From Erysipelotrichaceae bacterium (GTDB lineage Bacteria; Bacillota_I; Bacilli_A; Erysipelotrichales; Erysipelotrichaceae): a stretch of DNA of 28,199 bases. The position numbers and the translations under genes were made by a program. Each line of letters begins with the position of its first letter. Within the stretch, counting starts at the first letter, position 1. Below the pieces are notes generated by a model, which did no database searches, was not told the DNA's origin, and saw nothing but the letters and a program-made list of their open reading frames with translations. The stretch is taken from assembly GCA_024684175.1 (NCBI GenBank), contig JAIKXJ010000086.1, positions 1-28,199 of the forward strand, in the 5' to 3' direction. Shown here piece by piece: positions 21,595 through 28,199 of this stretch.

Positions 21595-23945
21595 ATCGCA
21601 AGCATGATGAACCTTGCAATAAAGGCAAAGATATATGCCACCAGACATTGCCAGAAGACGATACCGATCGCCCATTTGTTTCCAAGCTCCCGTTTCATCG
21701 CCGCGATCGCCGCAACACACGGCGTATACAACAGCGAGAAGACCAGGATCGTCATCGCCGATACCGCATCGAAGACTTCATGGATCTTGCTTCCGAAGGA
21801 AACTTCCAATGTCGCAACGACGCTTTCCTTAGCCATGAAACCGGAGACCAGCGAGGTCACGATACGCCAGTCACCCAAGCCCAGCGGCTTGAACAGCGGT
21901 ACCAGCAGGCCGGCGATCATCGCCATGATGGAATCCGAAGGCGATTCCACTGCATTGAGACCGATATCGAACTGCTGCAGGAACCAGACGACGATCGTTG
22001 AGACCAGGATCACCGAGAATGCCCGGGTAATGAAATCTTTGGACTTATCCCACAATAACTGTGCAACATTTTTCACGCCCGGCATTCGGTAATTGGGCAG
22101 TTCCATAACGAACGGGACAGCCTTGCCGGAGAAGATCGAATTCTTCATGATCAGTGCCATCAGTATGGCGACGATGATCCCCAACAGATACAATCCGACC
22201 ATGATGTAACCGGCCTTGCCCGGAAAAAAAGCATTGGCAAAATACCCGTAGATCGGTAATTTCGCCGAACAGGACATGAACGGCGTCAGCAAGATCGTCA
22301 TGTAACGGTCCCGCTTGCTCGGCAGCGTCCTGGTTGCCATGACCGCCGGCACCGTACAGCCGAAACCGATCAGCATCGGTACGATCGAACGTCCGGACAG
22401 GCCGATCTTGCGAAGCAGTTTATCCATAAAGAAGGCAACTCTGGCGATATAGCCGCTGTCTTCCATGATCGATAAGAAGAAGAACAAAGTCACGACGATC
22501 GGGAAGAAGCTCAAAACGCTTCCCACGCCCTCGATCAGCCCCTTGGAAACGAATGACAGCAGCATGTCATTGACCTGCATCCTTGTCAATAATTCCAGCA
22601 AAGCATCGCCCAGCTGAGCGATCCAGCCCTCCAGGATCTCCTGGAAGAACGGTCCGATCAAATTGAACGTCAGCAAGAAGACCAGGGACATGACCAGGAT
22701 GAAACAAGGGATGGCCGTCCACTTACCGGTCAGGACATTGTCGATCTTTTCCGAACGGATCCTTTCTTTGGACTCCTTCGGACGGACGATCGTCGCCTCG
22801 CAGACCCGCTCGATGAAATCGAAACGCATGTCTGCCATGGCAGCCGAACGATCCATACCGGATTCCTTCTCCATCTGCAAGATCACATGATCGATGGCCT
22901 CGATCTCGTTTTGATCCAGATCGAGCTGTTCGTAGATCAAAGAATCGTTCTCGATGACCTTGGTTGCCGCAAAACGAAGCGGCAGATCCGCCCTTTGGGC
23001 ATGGTCCTCGATCAGATTCTCCACCGCATGGATGGCTCTGTGGACCGCGCCGTCATGGTCTTCCTTGGAACAGAAGTCCTGGACCTTTGGTTTTTCCTGA
23101 TATTTTGCGATATGCAAAGCGTGGGAGACGAGCTCATCGACACCTTCGTTTTTGATCGCCGAGATCGGAATGACCGGTACGCCCAGGCGCTCTTCGAGAC
23201 CGTTGAGGTCGATGCTTCCGTGGTTGCCGGTGAACTCATCCATCATGTTCAGAGCGATGACCATCGGCTTGTTCATCTCAAGCAGCTGGATGGAAAGATA
23301 GAGATTGCGTTCGATGTTGGTCGCATCGACGATATTGATGATCGCCTTCGGCTTTTCATGCAATACGAAATTGCGGGAGACGATCTCTTCATTGGTATAC
23401 GGAGACATCGAATAGATGCCCGGCAGGTCGGTGATGCAGGTATTGGGGGATCCTTTGATCGCCCCGTCCTTGCGGTCGACCGTCACGCCCGGGAAATTCC
23501 CGACGTGCTGGTTGGAACCGGTCAGCTGGTTGAACAGTGTCGTCTTGCCCGAATTCTGGTTGCCTACCAGAGCAAAGCTCAGCATCTCGCCTTCGGGAAG
23601 CGGATCTTCGCTCTTCTTATCGTGGAACCTGCCCTCTTCACCGAGACCCGGGTGTTCACTGTCGCTCAGTTTTTCGATGCGGGTGTGCTTGTTTTTCCGC
23701 TCCGGGATCTTTTCGATGGCGATCTTTTCGGCATCTTCAAGGCGCAGGGAAAGTTCATAGCCGTGGATCTGCAGTTCCATCGGATCGCCCAGCGGAGCGA
23801 ACTTGACGACCGTCAGTTCCGCACCGGGGATGACGCCCATATCCAAAAAGTGCTGGCGTAAAGCACCCTGCCCGCCGACGCTCAGGATCTTTGCGTGTTC
23901 ATTGATCTTCAGATCTTTTAATGTGAGTGATTCTTTCTTTTCCAT
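21585..23945 (-). CDS. feoB: FeoA-FeoB fusion ferrous iron transporter
   Basis: Fe2+ uptake GTPase in the cytoplasmic membrane. The 786-aa protein begins with a FeoA SH3-like domain (about 5-78: LTLKDLKINEHAKIL, then LRQHFLDMGVIPGAEL). A charged linker (about 80-118) leads to the FeoB G domain: G1 GNQNSGKTTLFNQLTG, G3 DLPG, G4 NMMD. A helical GDI region follows, then about eight or more TM segments with two Gate-like halves. FeoA is normally a separate small gene; here it is fused at the N-terminus, as in some Bacteroidetes and Bacillota. It starts 3 bp after the mgtE stop with no clear Shine-Dalgarno of its own, so translation is probably coupled. Confidence 0.96.
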   Translation of the reverse strand: MEKKESLTLKDLKINEHAKILSVGGQGALRQHFLDMGVIPGAELTVVKFAPLGDPMELQIHGYELSLRLEDAEKIAIEKIPERKNKHTRIEKLSDSEHPGLGEEGRFHDKKSEDPLPEGEMLSFALVGNQNSGKTTLFNQLTGSNQHVGNFPGVTVDRKDGAIKGSPNTCITDLPGIYSMSPYTNEEIVSRNFVLHEKPKAIINIVDATNIERNLYLSIQLLEMNKPMVIALNMMDEFTGNHGSIDLNGLEERLGVPVIPISAIKNEGVDELVSHALHIAKYQEKPKVQDFCSKEDHDGAVHRAIHAVENLIEDHAQRADLPLRFAATKVIENDSLIYEQLDLDQNEIEAIDHVILQMEKESGMDRSAAMADMRFDFIERVCEATIVRPKESKERIRSEKIDNVLTGKWTAIPCFILVMSLVFLLTFNLIGPFFQEILEGWIAQLGDALLELLTRMQVNDMLLSFVSKGLIEGVGSVLSFFPIVVTLFFFLSIMEDSGYIARVAFFMDKLLRKIGLSGRSIVPMLIGFGCTVPAVMATRTLPSKRDRYMTILLTPFMSCSAKLPIYGYFANAFFPGKAGYIMVGLYLLGIIVAILMALIMKNSIFSGKAVPFVMELPNYRMPGVKNVAQLLWDKSKDFITRAFSVILVSTIVVWFLQQFDIGLNAVESPSDSIMAMIAGLLVPLFKPLGLGDWRIVTSLVSGFMAKESVVATLEVSFGSKIHEVFDAVSAMTILVFSLLYTPCVAAIAAMKRELGNKWAIGIVFWQCLVAYIFAFIARFIMLAIGS

Positions 23946-23948
23946 AAA

Positions 23949-25340
23949 CTACATATGCAAAACATTCAGCAGCAGGATCCAAGCCAGTCCGTAATACGAG
24001 ATGACGGCGATCAGGTCGTTGATCGTCGTGATGAACGGACCGGAAGCGACCGCCGGGTCGATGTGGATCTTATCGAAGATGATCGGGACCGTCGTTCCGA
24101 CGAAAGACGATACCAGCATCGCTGCCAACAAGGCGATACCGACACAAGCCGACACCGCAAACGAGAACATCGGCGGATACTTCTTGAACAAGAAGATATA
24201 CAAGCCGATGAACAGGAAGGAAGCGATCCCCAGCAGCATGCCGTTGGAGAAACCGACCCGCATCTCTTTGAGGATCAGACGTATCTTGTCTTTGGCGGTG
24301 ACCTCTTCATCCATCAAAACACGGATAGTGACGGCCAGAGACTGCGTTCCGACATTACCGGCCATATCCAGGACCAGGGATTGGAAACAGACAATGATGG
24401 CGATCTCCTTGACGACATTCTCAAAGATGCCGACGACCGCCGAAACGCCGATGCCCAGCACCAGCAGAGCCGCCAGCCAGGGCAGACGTTTCTTCATCGA
24501 TTCAAACAGCGGCTCGTGCAGGTCTTCCTGCGAAGACAGACCGCCGAGTTTTGCGTAGTCATCGGAGATCTCTTCATCGACCGTCTCGATGATGTCGGTG
24601 GACGTGATGACACCCAGCAGATGCTGATCCTGATCCAGGACCGGCAGAGAGTTTTCCGAATATTCGCGGATCTCTTCGAGACAGTCGGCGATCTTTTCAT
24701 GGTCGTACAATACCGGGAAGGACGTGATGATCAGTTCCGTGAACTTGTCGGTCTCTCTGGCTTTGATCAGATCGCGCAGATCAACGACGCCGCAGAACAG
24801 ATTTTTGGAATCTACGACATACAACATGTCGATGTTGTCATTGTCTTCCGACTGACGGATGAGTTCCCGCATCGCCTGCTTGACCGTATATAAAACATTG
24901 AGCTTGATGAAGTTGGTCGTCATCAAAGAGCCCAGTTCATCCTCATCGTAAGACTGGATGAGACGGATCTCTTCCTCGACCTTGTCATCCATCTTCTCCA
25001 GGATCTTCTGTTCGATCGTATCATCGATCTGATCGAGCAGGTCGACCGCATCGTCGGTATCCATCTCTTCGACGATCTTCGCCGCCGCATCCAGACCGAC
25101 TTCTGCCAGATACGTATCGACGTCCTCTCTTAAGAACGAGAAGACCTCACCGGTCCTTTCCGGTCCGATGATGCGGTAAAGTTTCTTTCTTTCTTCGAGG
25201 CTCAATTCCTCCAGAGTCTCGGCGATGTCCTTGTCATGATAATCTTCCAAGGCAATACGTAAAGCTTCATCGTTTTTTTCCGAACGGATGAAGCTGATGA
25301 TCTCTTTGATATTGTTGTTCTGATTTGATTCCATGTTCAT
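23949..25340 (-). CDS. mgtE: MgtE-type magnesium channel/transporter
   Basis: Mg2+-gated Mg2+ channel in the membrane. The 463-aa protein (counting from ATG 25340) has an N-terminal superhelical domain (about 5-125, acidic), two CBS domains (about 130-250) that bind Mg2+, a connecting helix, and five TM segments, ending with the pore motif PAVASGPFITTINDLIAV. Length is typical of MgtE. ATG 25340 is chosen because GAGG lies 8 nt upstream. ATG 25361, in frame, has no ribosome binding site. The start codon lies inside an inverted repeat (see leader). It is translationally linked to feoB, joining Mg2+ and Fe2+ transport in one transcript. Confidence 0.96.
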   Translation of the reverse strand: MNMESNQNNNIKEIISFIRSEKNDEALRIALEDYHDKDIAETLEELSLEERKKLYRIIGPERTGEVFSFLREDVDTYLAEVGLDAAAKIVEEMDTDDAVDLLDQIDDTIEQKILEKMDDKVEEEIRLIQSYDEDELGSLMTTNFIKLNVLYTVKQAMRELIRQSEDNDNIDMLYVVDSKNLFCGVVDLRDLIKARETDKFTELIITSFPVLYDHEKIADCLEEIREYSENSLPVLDQDQHLLGVITSTDIIETVDEEISDDYAKLGGLSSQEDLHEPLFESMKKRLPWLAALLVLGIGVSAVVGIFENVVKEIAIIVCFQSLVLDMAGNVGTQSLAVTIRVLMDEEVTAKDKIRLILKEMRVGFSNGMLLGIASFLFIGLYIFLFKKYPPMFSFAVSACVGIALLAAMLVSSFVGTTVPIIFDKIHIDPAVASGPFITTINDLIAVISYYGLAWILLLNVLHM

Positions 25341-25503
25341 ATTCGTTACCTCTTTTTTCATTTTTAAATATGAACTTTGGATGTGACCGTTATTTCAGCA
25401 AGTCCAGCGAAAAGTCATATCCCAAGTCCGGTTCATCACTGCTGCATAACGGAATACTTTGACTTTCCACTGAAACCACCTGCCTTTCGCTCCATTCATT
25501 ATA
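25335..25503 (-). promoter_or_regulatory. Structured leader of mgtE-feoAB, a candidate riboswitch
   Basis: A TATAAT -10 on the minus strand (25503-25498) would start a leader of about 150 nt. In it, AGTGGAAAGTCA (25471-25460) can pair over 12 positions, two of them wobbles, with TGACTTTTCGCT (25417-25406). The 5'-most AGCGAAA (25491-25485) competes for the same partner. GTTCATATT (25375-25367) pairs perfectly with AATATGAAC (25343-25335), which contains the mgtE start codon, leaving the ribosome binding site in the 23-nt loop. It does not match the M-box (ykoK) consensus by eye. Switching is inferred. Confidence 0.5.
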
Positions 25504-25530
25504 AGCCATTTTAAAGCCCGGGAGACCATG

Positions 25531-25558
25531 AAAAAAGCTTCCGACAGACGAAAGCTTT
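25531..25558 (-). terminator. Terminator of the RpiR-type gene
   Basis: On the minus strand AAAGCTTTC (25558-25550) pairs with GGAAGCTTT (25542-25534) around GTCTGTC, followed by T (25536-25531). It is 10 bp after the stop. Confidence 0.85.
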
Positions 25559-25567
25559 GAAAATCCT

Positions 25568-26383
25568 TTATTTTTCTTTTTGATCAAACTGTACTTTGAG
25601 CAGGCTCGCCTGCAGGAAATTGAGACCCAGCAACAGGGACACCTGCGAAACGATCTTGCTGTTGCGGATGAAGTCGCTTCCTTTGGGATATCTGTAAAAG
25701 GAATAATCCGTTCTCAGGTCGAGATCGGAATCATCCGCCGTACTCACCAGGATCCTGGGACACGGCCTTTCAAAGATCTCTTCCAATAATGCATCTTCTT
25801 TGTCTCTCTCAGAAGCAGACGTCAGCAGGATCGCATCCTTCTCGTTCATCGAGCGGATCAAAAGCTTTGGATCCTCGCTGTTCCGGATAAGGATCGGCTC
25901 TTTACCGACCAGATTCATCCGGTCAAGGAAAAAATTCAGTTTATCCTCCATCCCGTCCAAAGAATACAGATAGATCTTGTCCACTTCATTCAGCGTCGTG
26001 ACGATATCGTTCAGAACATCCTGATCGATCGCCGAGATACAGTTATCGATGACCTGCTTGCACAAGATCCCTGTCTTCTGCAGGAATTCAAACAGATCCT
26101 CCGTCTCCAGAAAGACACGGCTGTTTTCGATCGTTCCGTCATCGTTCCTGATCTTTTCCAGCTGCAGACCGATGGAAAATTCCCGGTAATTCAGACAGCC
26201 GACCTTTCTGTACAGGCGGATGACGCTCGGCTTGGATACATAAGAAGCCTTCGCCAGATCCTGCAAAGACATGCGATAGACATCATCGATATTGTTCAAG
26301 ATATAATCGGCCAAAGAAGACTCCGCCGAAGTGAAGTTTTCTTTCTTCTGCAATTTCTCGATCAGATTCAATCTTTTTTCCAT
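25568..26383 (-). CDS. RpiR/MurR-family transcriptional regulator
   Basis: DNA-binding regulator, usually responsive to phosphosugars. The 271-aa protein has an N-terminal HTH_6 domain (about 1-77: FTSAESSLADYILNN, LQDLAKASYVSKPSVIRLYRKVG) and a C-terminal alpha/beta domain resembling a SIS sugar-phosphate fold (about 105-260). The typical G.G.S loop of SIS domains is not obvious, as YLYSLDGMEDK stands in its place, so ligand binding may be altered. Start: ATG 26383 lies 8 nt after TATTAT (26397-26392) with no Shine-Dalgarno, suggesting a leaderless mRNA; longer frames lack support. It is monocistronic with a terminator. Its target is unknown; galactokinase or the amino-sugar operon are possible. 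Confidence 0.8.
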   Translation of the reverse strand: MEKRLNLIEKLQKKENFTSAESSLADYILNNIDDVYRMSLQDLAKASYVSKPSVIRLYRKVGCLNYREFSIGLQLEKIRNDDGTIENSRVFLETEDLFEFLQKTGILCKQVIDNCISAIDQDVLNDIVTTLNEVDKIYLYSLDGMEDKLNFFLDRMNLVGKEPILIRNSEDPKLLIRSMNEKDAILLTSASERDKEDALLEEIFERPCPRILVSTADDSDLDLRTDYSFYRYPKGSDFIRNSKIVSQVSLLLGLNFLQASLLKVQFDQKEK

Positions 26384-26473
26384 AATCATACATAATAAAT
26401 GATAACGAAAAACGGAATTCATATCCGCTTTTACAGGTCCCTTTGTACCGATATTCAATATACATTTACACAA

Positions 26474-26496
26474 TTTTCATGAAAAGTTTTCATGAA
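26474..26496. promoter_or_regulatory. Tandem operator-like repeat upstream of the RpiR-type gene
   Basis: TTTTCATGAAAA (26474-26485) is a perfect 12-bp palindrome, followed one base later by TTTTCATGAA (26487-26496). It is a 13-bp-spaced direct repeat of a palindromic unit, about 90-110 bp before the regulator's start. Autoregulation is a guess. Confidence 0.4.
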
Positions 26497-26530
26497 TCTT
26501 TACTAAACGATTTATTATACGTTTCCAAAC

Positions 26531-26553
26531 AAAAACCGTCTGATCCAGACGGT
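26531..26553 (-). terminator. Terminator of the tRNA-Ala gene
   Basis: On the minus strand ACCGTCT pairs perfectly with AGACGGT around a GGATC loop (26553-26535), followed by TTTTT. It lies 11 bp past the tRNA 3' end. Confidence 0.9.
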
Positions 26554-26564
26554 CTAAGATCCAA

Positions 26565-26640
26565 TGGTGGAGCTTACGGGATTCGAACCCGTGACCTCCT
26601 CCATGCCATGGAGGCGCGCTTCCAGCTGCGCTAAAACCCC
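26565..26640 (-). tRNA. tRNA-Ala(GGC)
   Basis: The 76-nt minus-strand cloverleaf folds fully: acceptor GGGGTTT/AAGCTCC (with two G-U pairs), D stem GCGC/GCGC, anticodon stem CCTCC/GGAGG with loop ATGGCAT giving anticodon GGC (Ala, GCC/GCU codons), T stem ACGGG/CCCGT with TTCGAAT, and an encoded CCA end. Confidence 0.96.
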
Positions 26641-26654
26641 GGTTCTTCCTTAAT

Positions 26655-26683
26655 ACTATAACACAAGAAACATTTTGGAACAA
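26655..26683 (-). promoter_or_regulatory. Promoter of tRNA-Ala
   Basis: On the minus strand TTGTTC (26683-26678) and TATAGT (26660-26655) are separated by exactly 17 nt and precede the tRNA by 14 nt. It is divergent from the L,D-transpeptidase promoter next to it. Confidence 0.7.
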
Positions 26684-26706
26684 TTGACTTGAGCTTCCTG
26701 TATAAT
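26684..26706 (+). promoter_or_regulatory. -10 (TATAAT) and TTGACT before the L,D-transpeptidase gene
   Basis: TTGACT (26684-26689) and consensus TATAAT (26701-26706) are only 11 nt apart, too short for a normal -35/-10 pair. The -10 lies 9 nt before ATG 26716, giving a leader of two or three nt. The flanking TCCTGTATAATGG is almost the same as upstream of the antiterminator gene (1318-1328). Confidence 0.45.
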
Positions 26707-26715
26707 GGGATTGTT

Positions 26716-28038
26716 ATGAATTTCAAGAATATACCTAAAAACAAACTGAAACGACTCATCGCCATCCTGGGCAGCTGCCTCTTGCTGGCGGTCATCTATT
26801 TGGGAGGCATCCTATACTATTCTTCCCATTTCCTTCCCAAGACGTACATCAATGAGATCGATGTCTCCAACAAGACGCTGGCACAGACAAACGATCTTCT
26901 CAAAGAAGTCTCCCCATATATCGATGTACTGGAGATCGGAAAGAACGGCGAAGAAGTCAAAGACCGCTTCGATCTGCGAAAGATGGAAGATGACATCGTC
27001 TATGATGCATCAGTTCTTCTGAACGATCAGGACAAGACGAGCTGGCTGTTTCCCAAAGAACAGCATCTCATCTGCAACAAGATCAACGGTTCCTATACCA
27101 AAGCCCGCATCAAGTCCTTCATTCAGGATTTCTATTTCTTAAAGAAAGAAAACATTACGGAACCGCAGGATGCGACGCTGGCTATTGAAAATAATAAAGT
27201 CATCGTAAAAGATGCCGTCGATGGAAACAAGATCGAAGAAAAGGCAGTCATCAAGAAGATCGATGAAGCCATACGGTCTTACTTTGACGGAAACGGCTCT
27301 CCGGTCCTGGATCTCGCGGATTCCTATGAGAGACCGGCATTGAGACAAGATGATCCTTCCTTTGAAGGAAAAGCCGAGACGTATCAAAAAGCACTGGAAA
27401 AAACGATTACCGTCAACATCACGGAAGACAAGAACGAAGTATTGAAAGGAACGTCTTTATCCGATCTATTGAAATTCGAGAACAACGAACTCACTGCCGA
27501 TCAGGATAAACTGACACAATACATCTATGATCTCTATACGGAACATAAAGACGATGAAAAGACCTATCTTGACCGTTCCGCCTTGCAGACAAGCCTCCAC
27601 GATGCCCTTCCGTCCCTGAAAGATGAAACGATAAGTGTCGAATGGATCCCTTCCCAGCATCAGGGACGTATCGAAGTCGAGATCCTGAAACAGACACTGT
27701 ATTACTACGAAAACGAAGTGCTGATGCTCAGTTCCCCGATCGTCTCGGGCAACGGTGAGATCACTGATGAAACACCGCATGGCGAATTCTACATCCGCAA
27801 GATGTCTACCGATTCCTATCTGATGGGCAGAGATTATCTGGAACACGTCGATTTCTGGATCGGTTTCGATCCGTCCGGCAGAGTCTACGGCCTGCACGAT
27901 GCCTCATGGCGTGATGAATTCGGCGAAGAGATCTATCTTTCCGACCCGTCAAGAGGCTGCGTCAACATGCCGACGGACAAGATCACGATCCTCTTCGACT
28001 ATGCCGATGTCGGCACCGAAGTCGTCGTACATGATTAA
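26716..28038 (+). CDS. L,D-transpeptidase (YkuD) with peptidoglycan-binding region
   Basis: Membrane-anchored enzyme that makes 3-3 crosslinks or attaches proteins to peptidoglycan. The 440-aa protein has a short basic N-terminus, one TM segment (about 11-32), an extracellular region (about 33-300) resembling the PG_binding_4 / VanW-linked repeats of this family, and a C-terminal YkuD domain (about 315-440). The catalytic motif is complete: H394 in GLHDASW, then SRGCVN with nucleophile C415. Start: ATG 26716 is preferred over upstream TTG 26689, because the longer frame would include the TATAAT. It is monocistronic and ends shortly before an IS insertion. Confidence 0.93.
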   Translation: MNFKNIPKNKLKRLIAILGSCLLLAVIYLGGILYYSSHFLPKTYINEIDVSNKTLAQTNDLLKEVSPYIDVLEIGKNGEEVKDRFDLRKMEDDIVYDASVLLNDQDKTSWLFPKEQHLICNKINGSYTKARIKSFIQDFYFLKKENITEPQDATLAIENNKVIVKDAVDGNKIEEKAVIKKIDEAIRSYFDGNGSPVLDLADSYERPALRQDDPSFEGKAETYQKALEKTITVNITEDKNEVLKGTSLSDLLKFENNELTADQDKLTQYIYDLYTEHKDDEKTYLDRSALQTSLHDALPSLKDETISVEWIPSQHQGRIEVEILKQTLYYYENEVLMLSSPIVSGNGEITDETPHGEFYIRKMSTDSYLMGRDYLEHVDFWIGFDPSGRVYGLHDASWRDEFGEEIYLSDPSRGCVNMPTDKITILFDYADVGTEVVVHD

Positions 28039-28062
28039 CAAAAACAAGTGGGTATTAAAATG

Positions 28063-28108
28063 AAGTGAACCCCTAAAGTTGGACCAACTTAAAGGAGGTT
28101 CACTTTTT
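28063..28108 (+). terminator. Terminator-like hairpin formed by the IS end
   Basis: AAGTGAACC (28063-28071) pairs with GGTTCACTT (28097-28105), with an inner AAGTT/AACTT stem (76-80 with 86-90) around GGACC. T28104-28108 follow. It could end read-through from the transpeptidase gene and shield the transposase from outside transcription. Confidence 0.6.
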
Positions 28109-28112
28109 ATTT

Positions 28113-28199
28113 ATGAAGTATTCAAAAGAGTTCAAACTGGAGTGTGTCAGAAAACGGAAGAATGGCATTTATATTGAAACTCCACCCGGGTTCAGAGAA
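28113..28199 (+). CDS. IS3-family transposase OrfA-type HTH protein (start only)
   Basis: The first 29 codons are seen before the window ends. They give MKYSKEFKLECVRKRKNG followed by YIETPPGF, the usual beginning of the helix-turn-helix OrfA of IS3-type elements. AAAGGAGG lies 14 nt upstream, a somewhat long spacing. No stop or frameshift is visible in this part. Whether the element is intact cannot be told. Confidence 0.8.
   Translation, partial: MKYSKEFKLECVRKRKNGIYIETPPGFRE

Larger units (their letters stand above)
28061..28199 (+). mobile_element. Left end of an IS3-family (IS150-like) insertion sequence
   Basis: From TGAAGTGAACCCC the sequence runs TAAAGTTGGACC, resembling the terminal inverted repeats of IS150-group elements (TG...CACCC....GTTGGAC). 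A strong ribosome binding site and a transposase start follow at once. The rest of the element, the right repeat and target duplication are beyond the window. Confidence 0.8.

Noticed and set aside
25335..25503. M-box (ykoK) magnesium riboswitch
   Set aside because: The conserved M-box sequence blocks are not visible by eye, so only a generic structured leader is claimed; an Rfam scan would settle it.
25390..25587. 65-codon minus-strand frame upstream of mgtE
   Set aside because: No ribosome binding site. It begins inside the end of the RpiR-type gene, crosses that gene's terminator and then covers the structured leader, which explains the region better.
1..28199. CRISPR array or larger defence island
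   Set aside because: No regularly spaced direct repeats and no cas-like proteins; the toxin-antitoxin pair is the only defence-like module seen.

Overview
The window looks like a chromosomal segment of a low-to-mid GC member of the Bacillota, possibly an Erysipelotrichia-type gut or oral anaerobe. This rests on strong AGGAGG-type ribosome binding sites, ECF-type vitamin uptake, a glmS ribozyme, a Na+-pumping oxaloacetate decarboxylase operon beside ATP-type PEP carboxykinase, L,D-transpeptidase and LytR-CpsA-Psr wall enzymes, and an IS3/IS150-like element. The placement is an inference from gene content; no rRNA is present.

Layout. 1-1175 (-): a divergent galactokinase-family kinase, cut by the window edge. 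1334-4405 (+): a three-gene envelope operon of NusG/LoaP-like antiterminator, LCP ligase, and a membrane-anchored Ig-like plus lysozyme-like protein. 4406-7605 (+): terminator, promoter, a glmS-type self-cleaving ribozyme, then nagB, a GlmU-C-like acyltransferase and glmM. 7632-8591 (-): bidirectional terminators, a free-standing RarA/MgsA C-terminal domain protein and a 60-aa protein. 8759-10010: an ECF S-component (+) and an orphan prepilin peptidase (-). 10099-11544 (-): a beta-helix surface lipoprotein. 11777-13175 (+): an AT-richer HigB toxin with a HigA antitoxin fused to an ImmA/IrrE peptidase. 13224-18811 (-): pckA, oadA, oadG-like, biotin carrier, birA, oadB and a 44-aa membrane protein, tightly coupled. 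19046-21463 (-): domain-permuted GH3 beta-glucosidase. 21585-25340 (-): mgtE and a feoA-feoB fusion behind a structured leader. 25568-26383 (-): RpiR-type regulator. 26565-26640 (-): tRNA-Ala(GGC). 26716-28038 (+): L,D-transpeptidase. 28061-28199 (+): left end of an IS3/IS150-like element.

How the genes work together. The most striking unit is the amino-sugar operon. The glmS ribozyme, normally placed before glutamine-dependent GlcN6P synthase, here precedes the 'catabolic' deaminase NagB, followed by the next two steps toward UDP-GlcNAc. That arrangement makes sense only if NagB runs in reverse (Fru6P + NH3 to GlcN6P) as the anabolic entry. The second integrated system is PEP carboxykinase plus a Na+-translocating oxaloacetate decarboxylase. 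Together these could convert PEP to pyruvate with ATP formation and Na+ export, acting as a pyruvate-kinase bypass.

Regulatory themes: several genes (1334, 8759, 26383, 26716, possibly 1899 and 10010) have a -10-like hexamer only 6-11 nt before the start and little or no Shine-Dalgarno, suggesting leaderless or near-leaderless transcripts. mgtE-feoAB has a leader with alternative pairings and a hairpin that buries the mgtE start codon.
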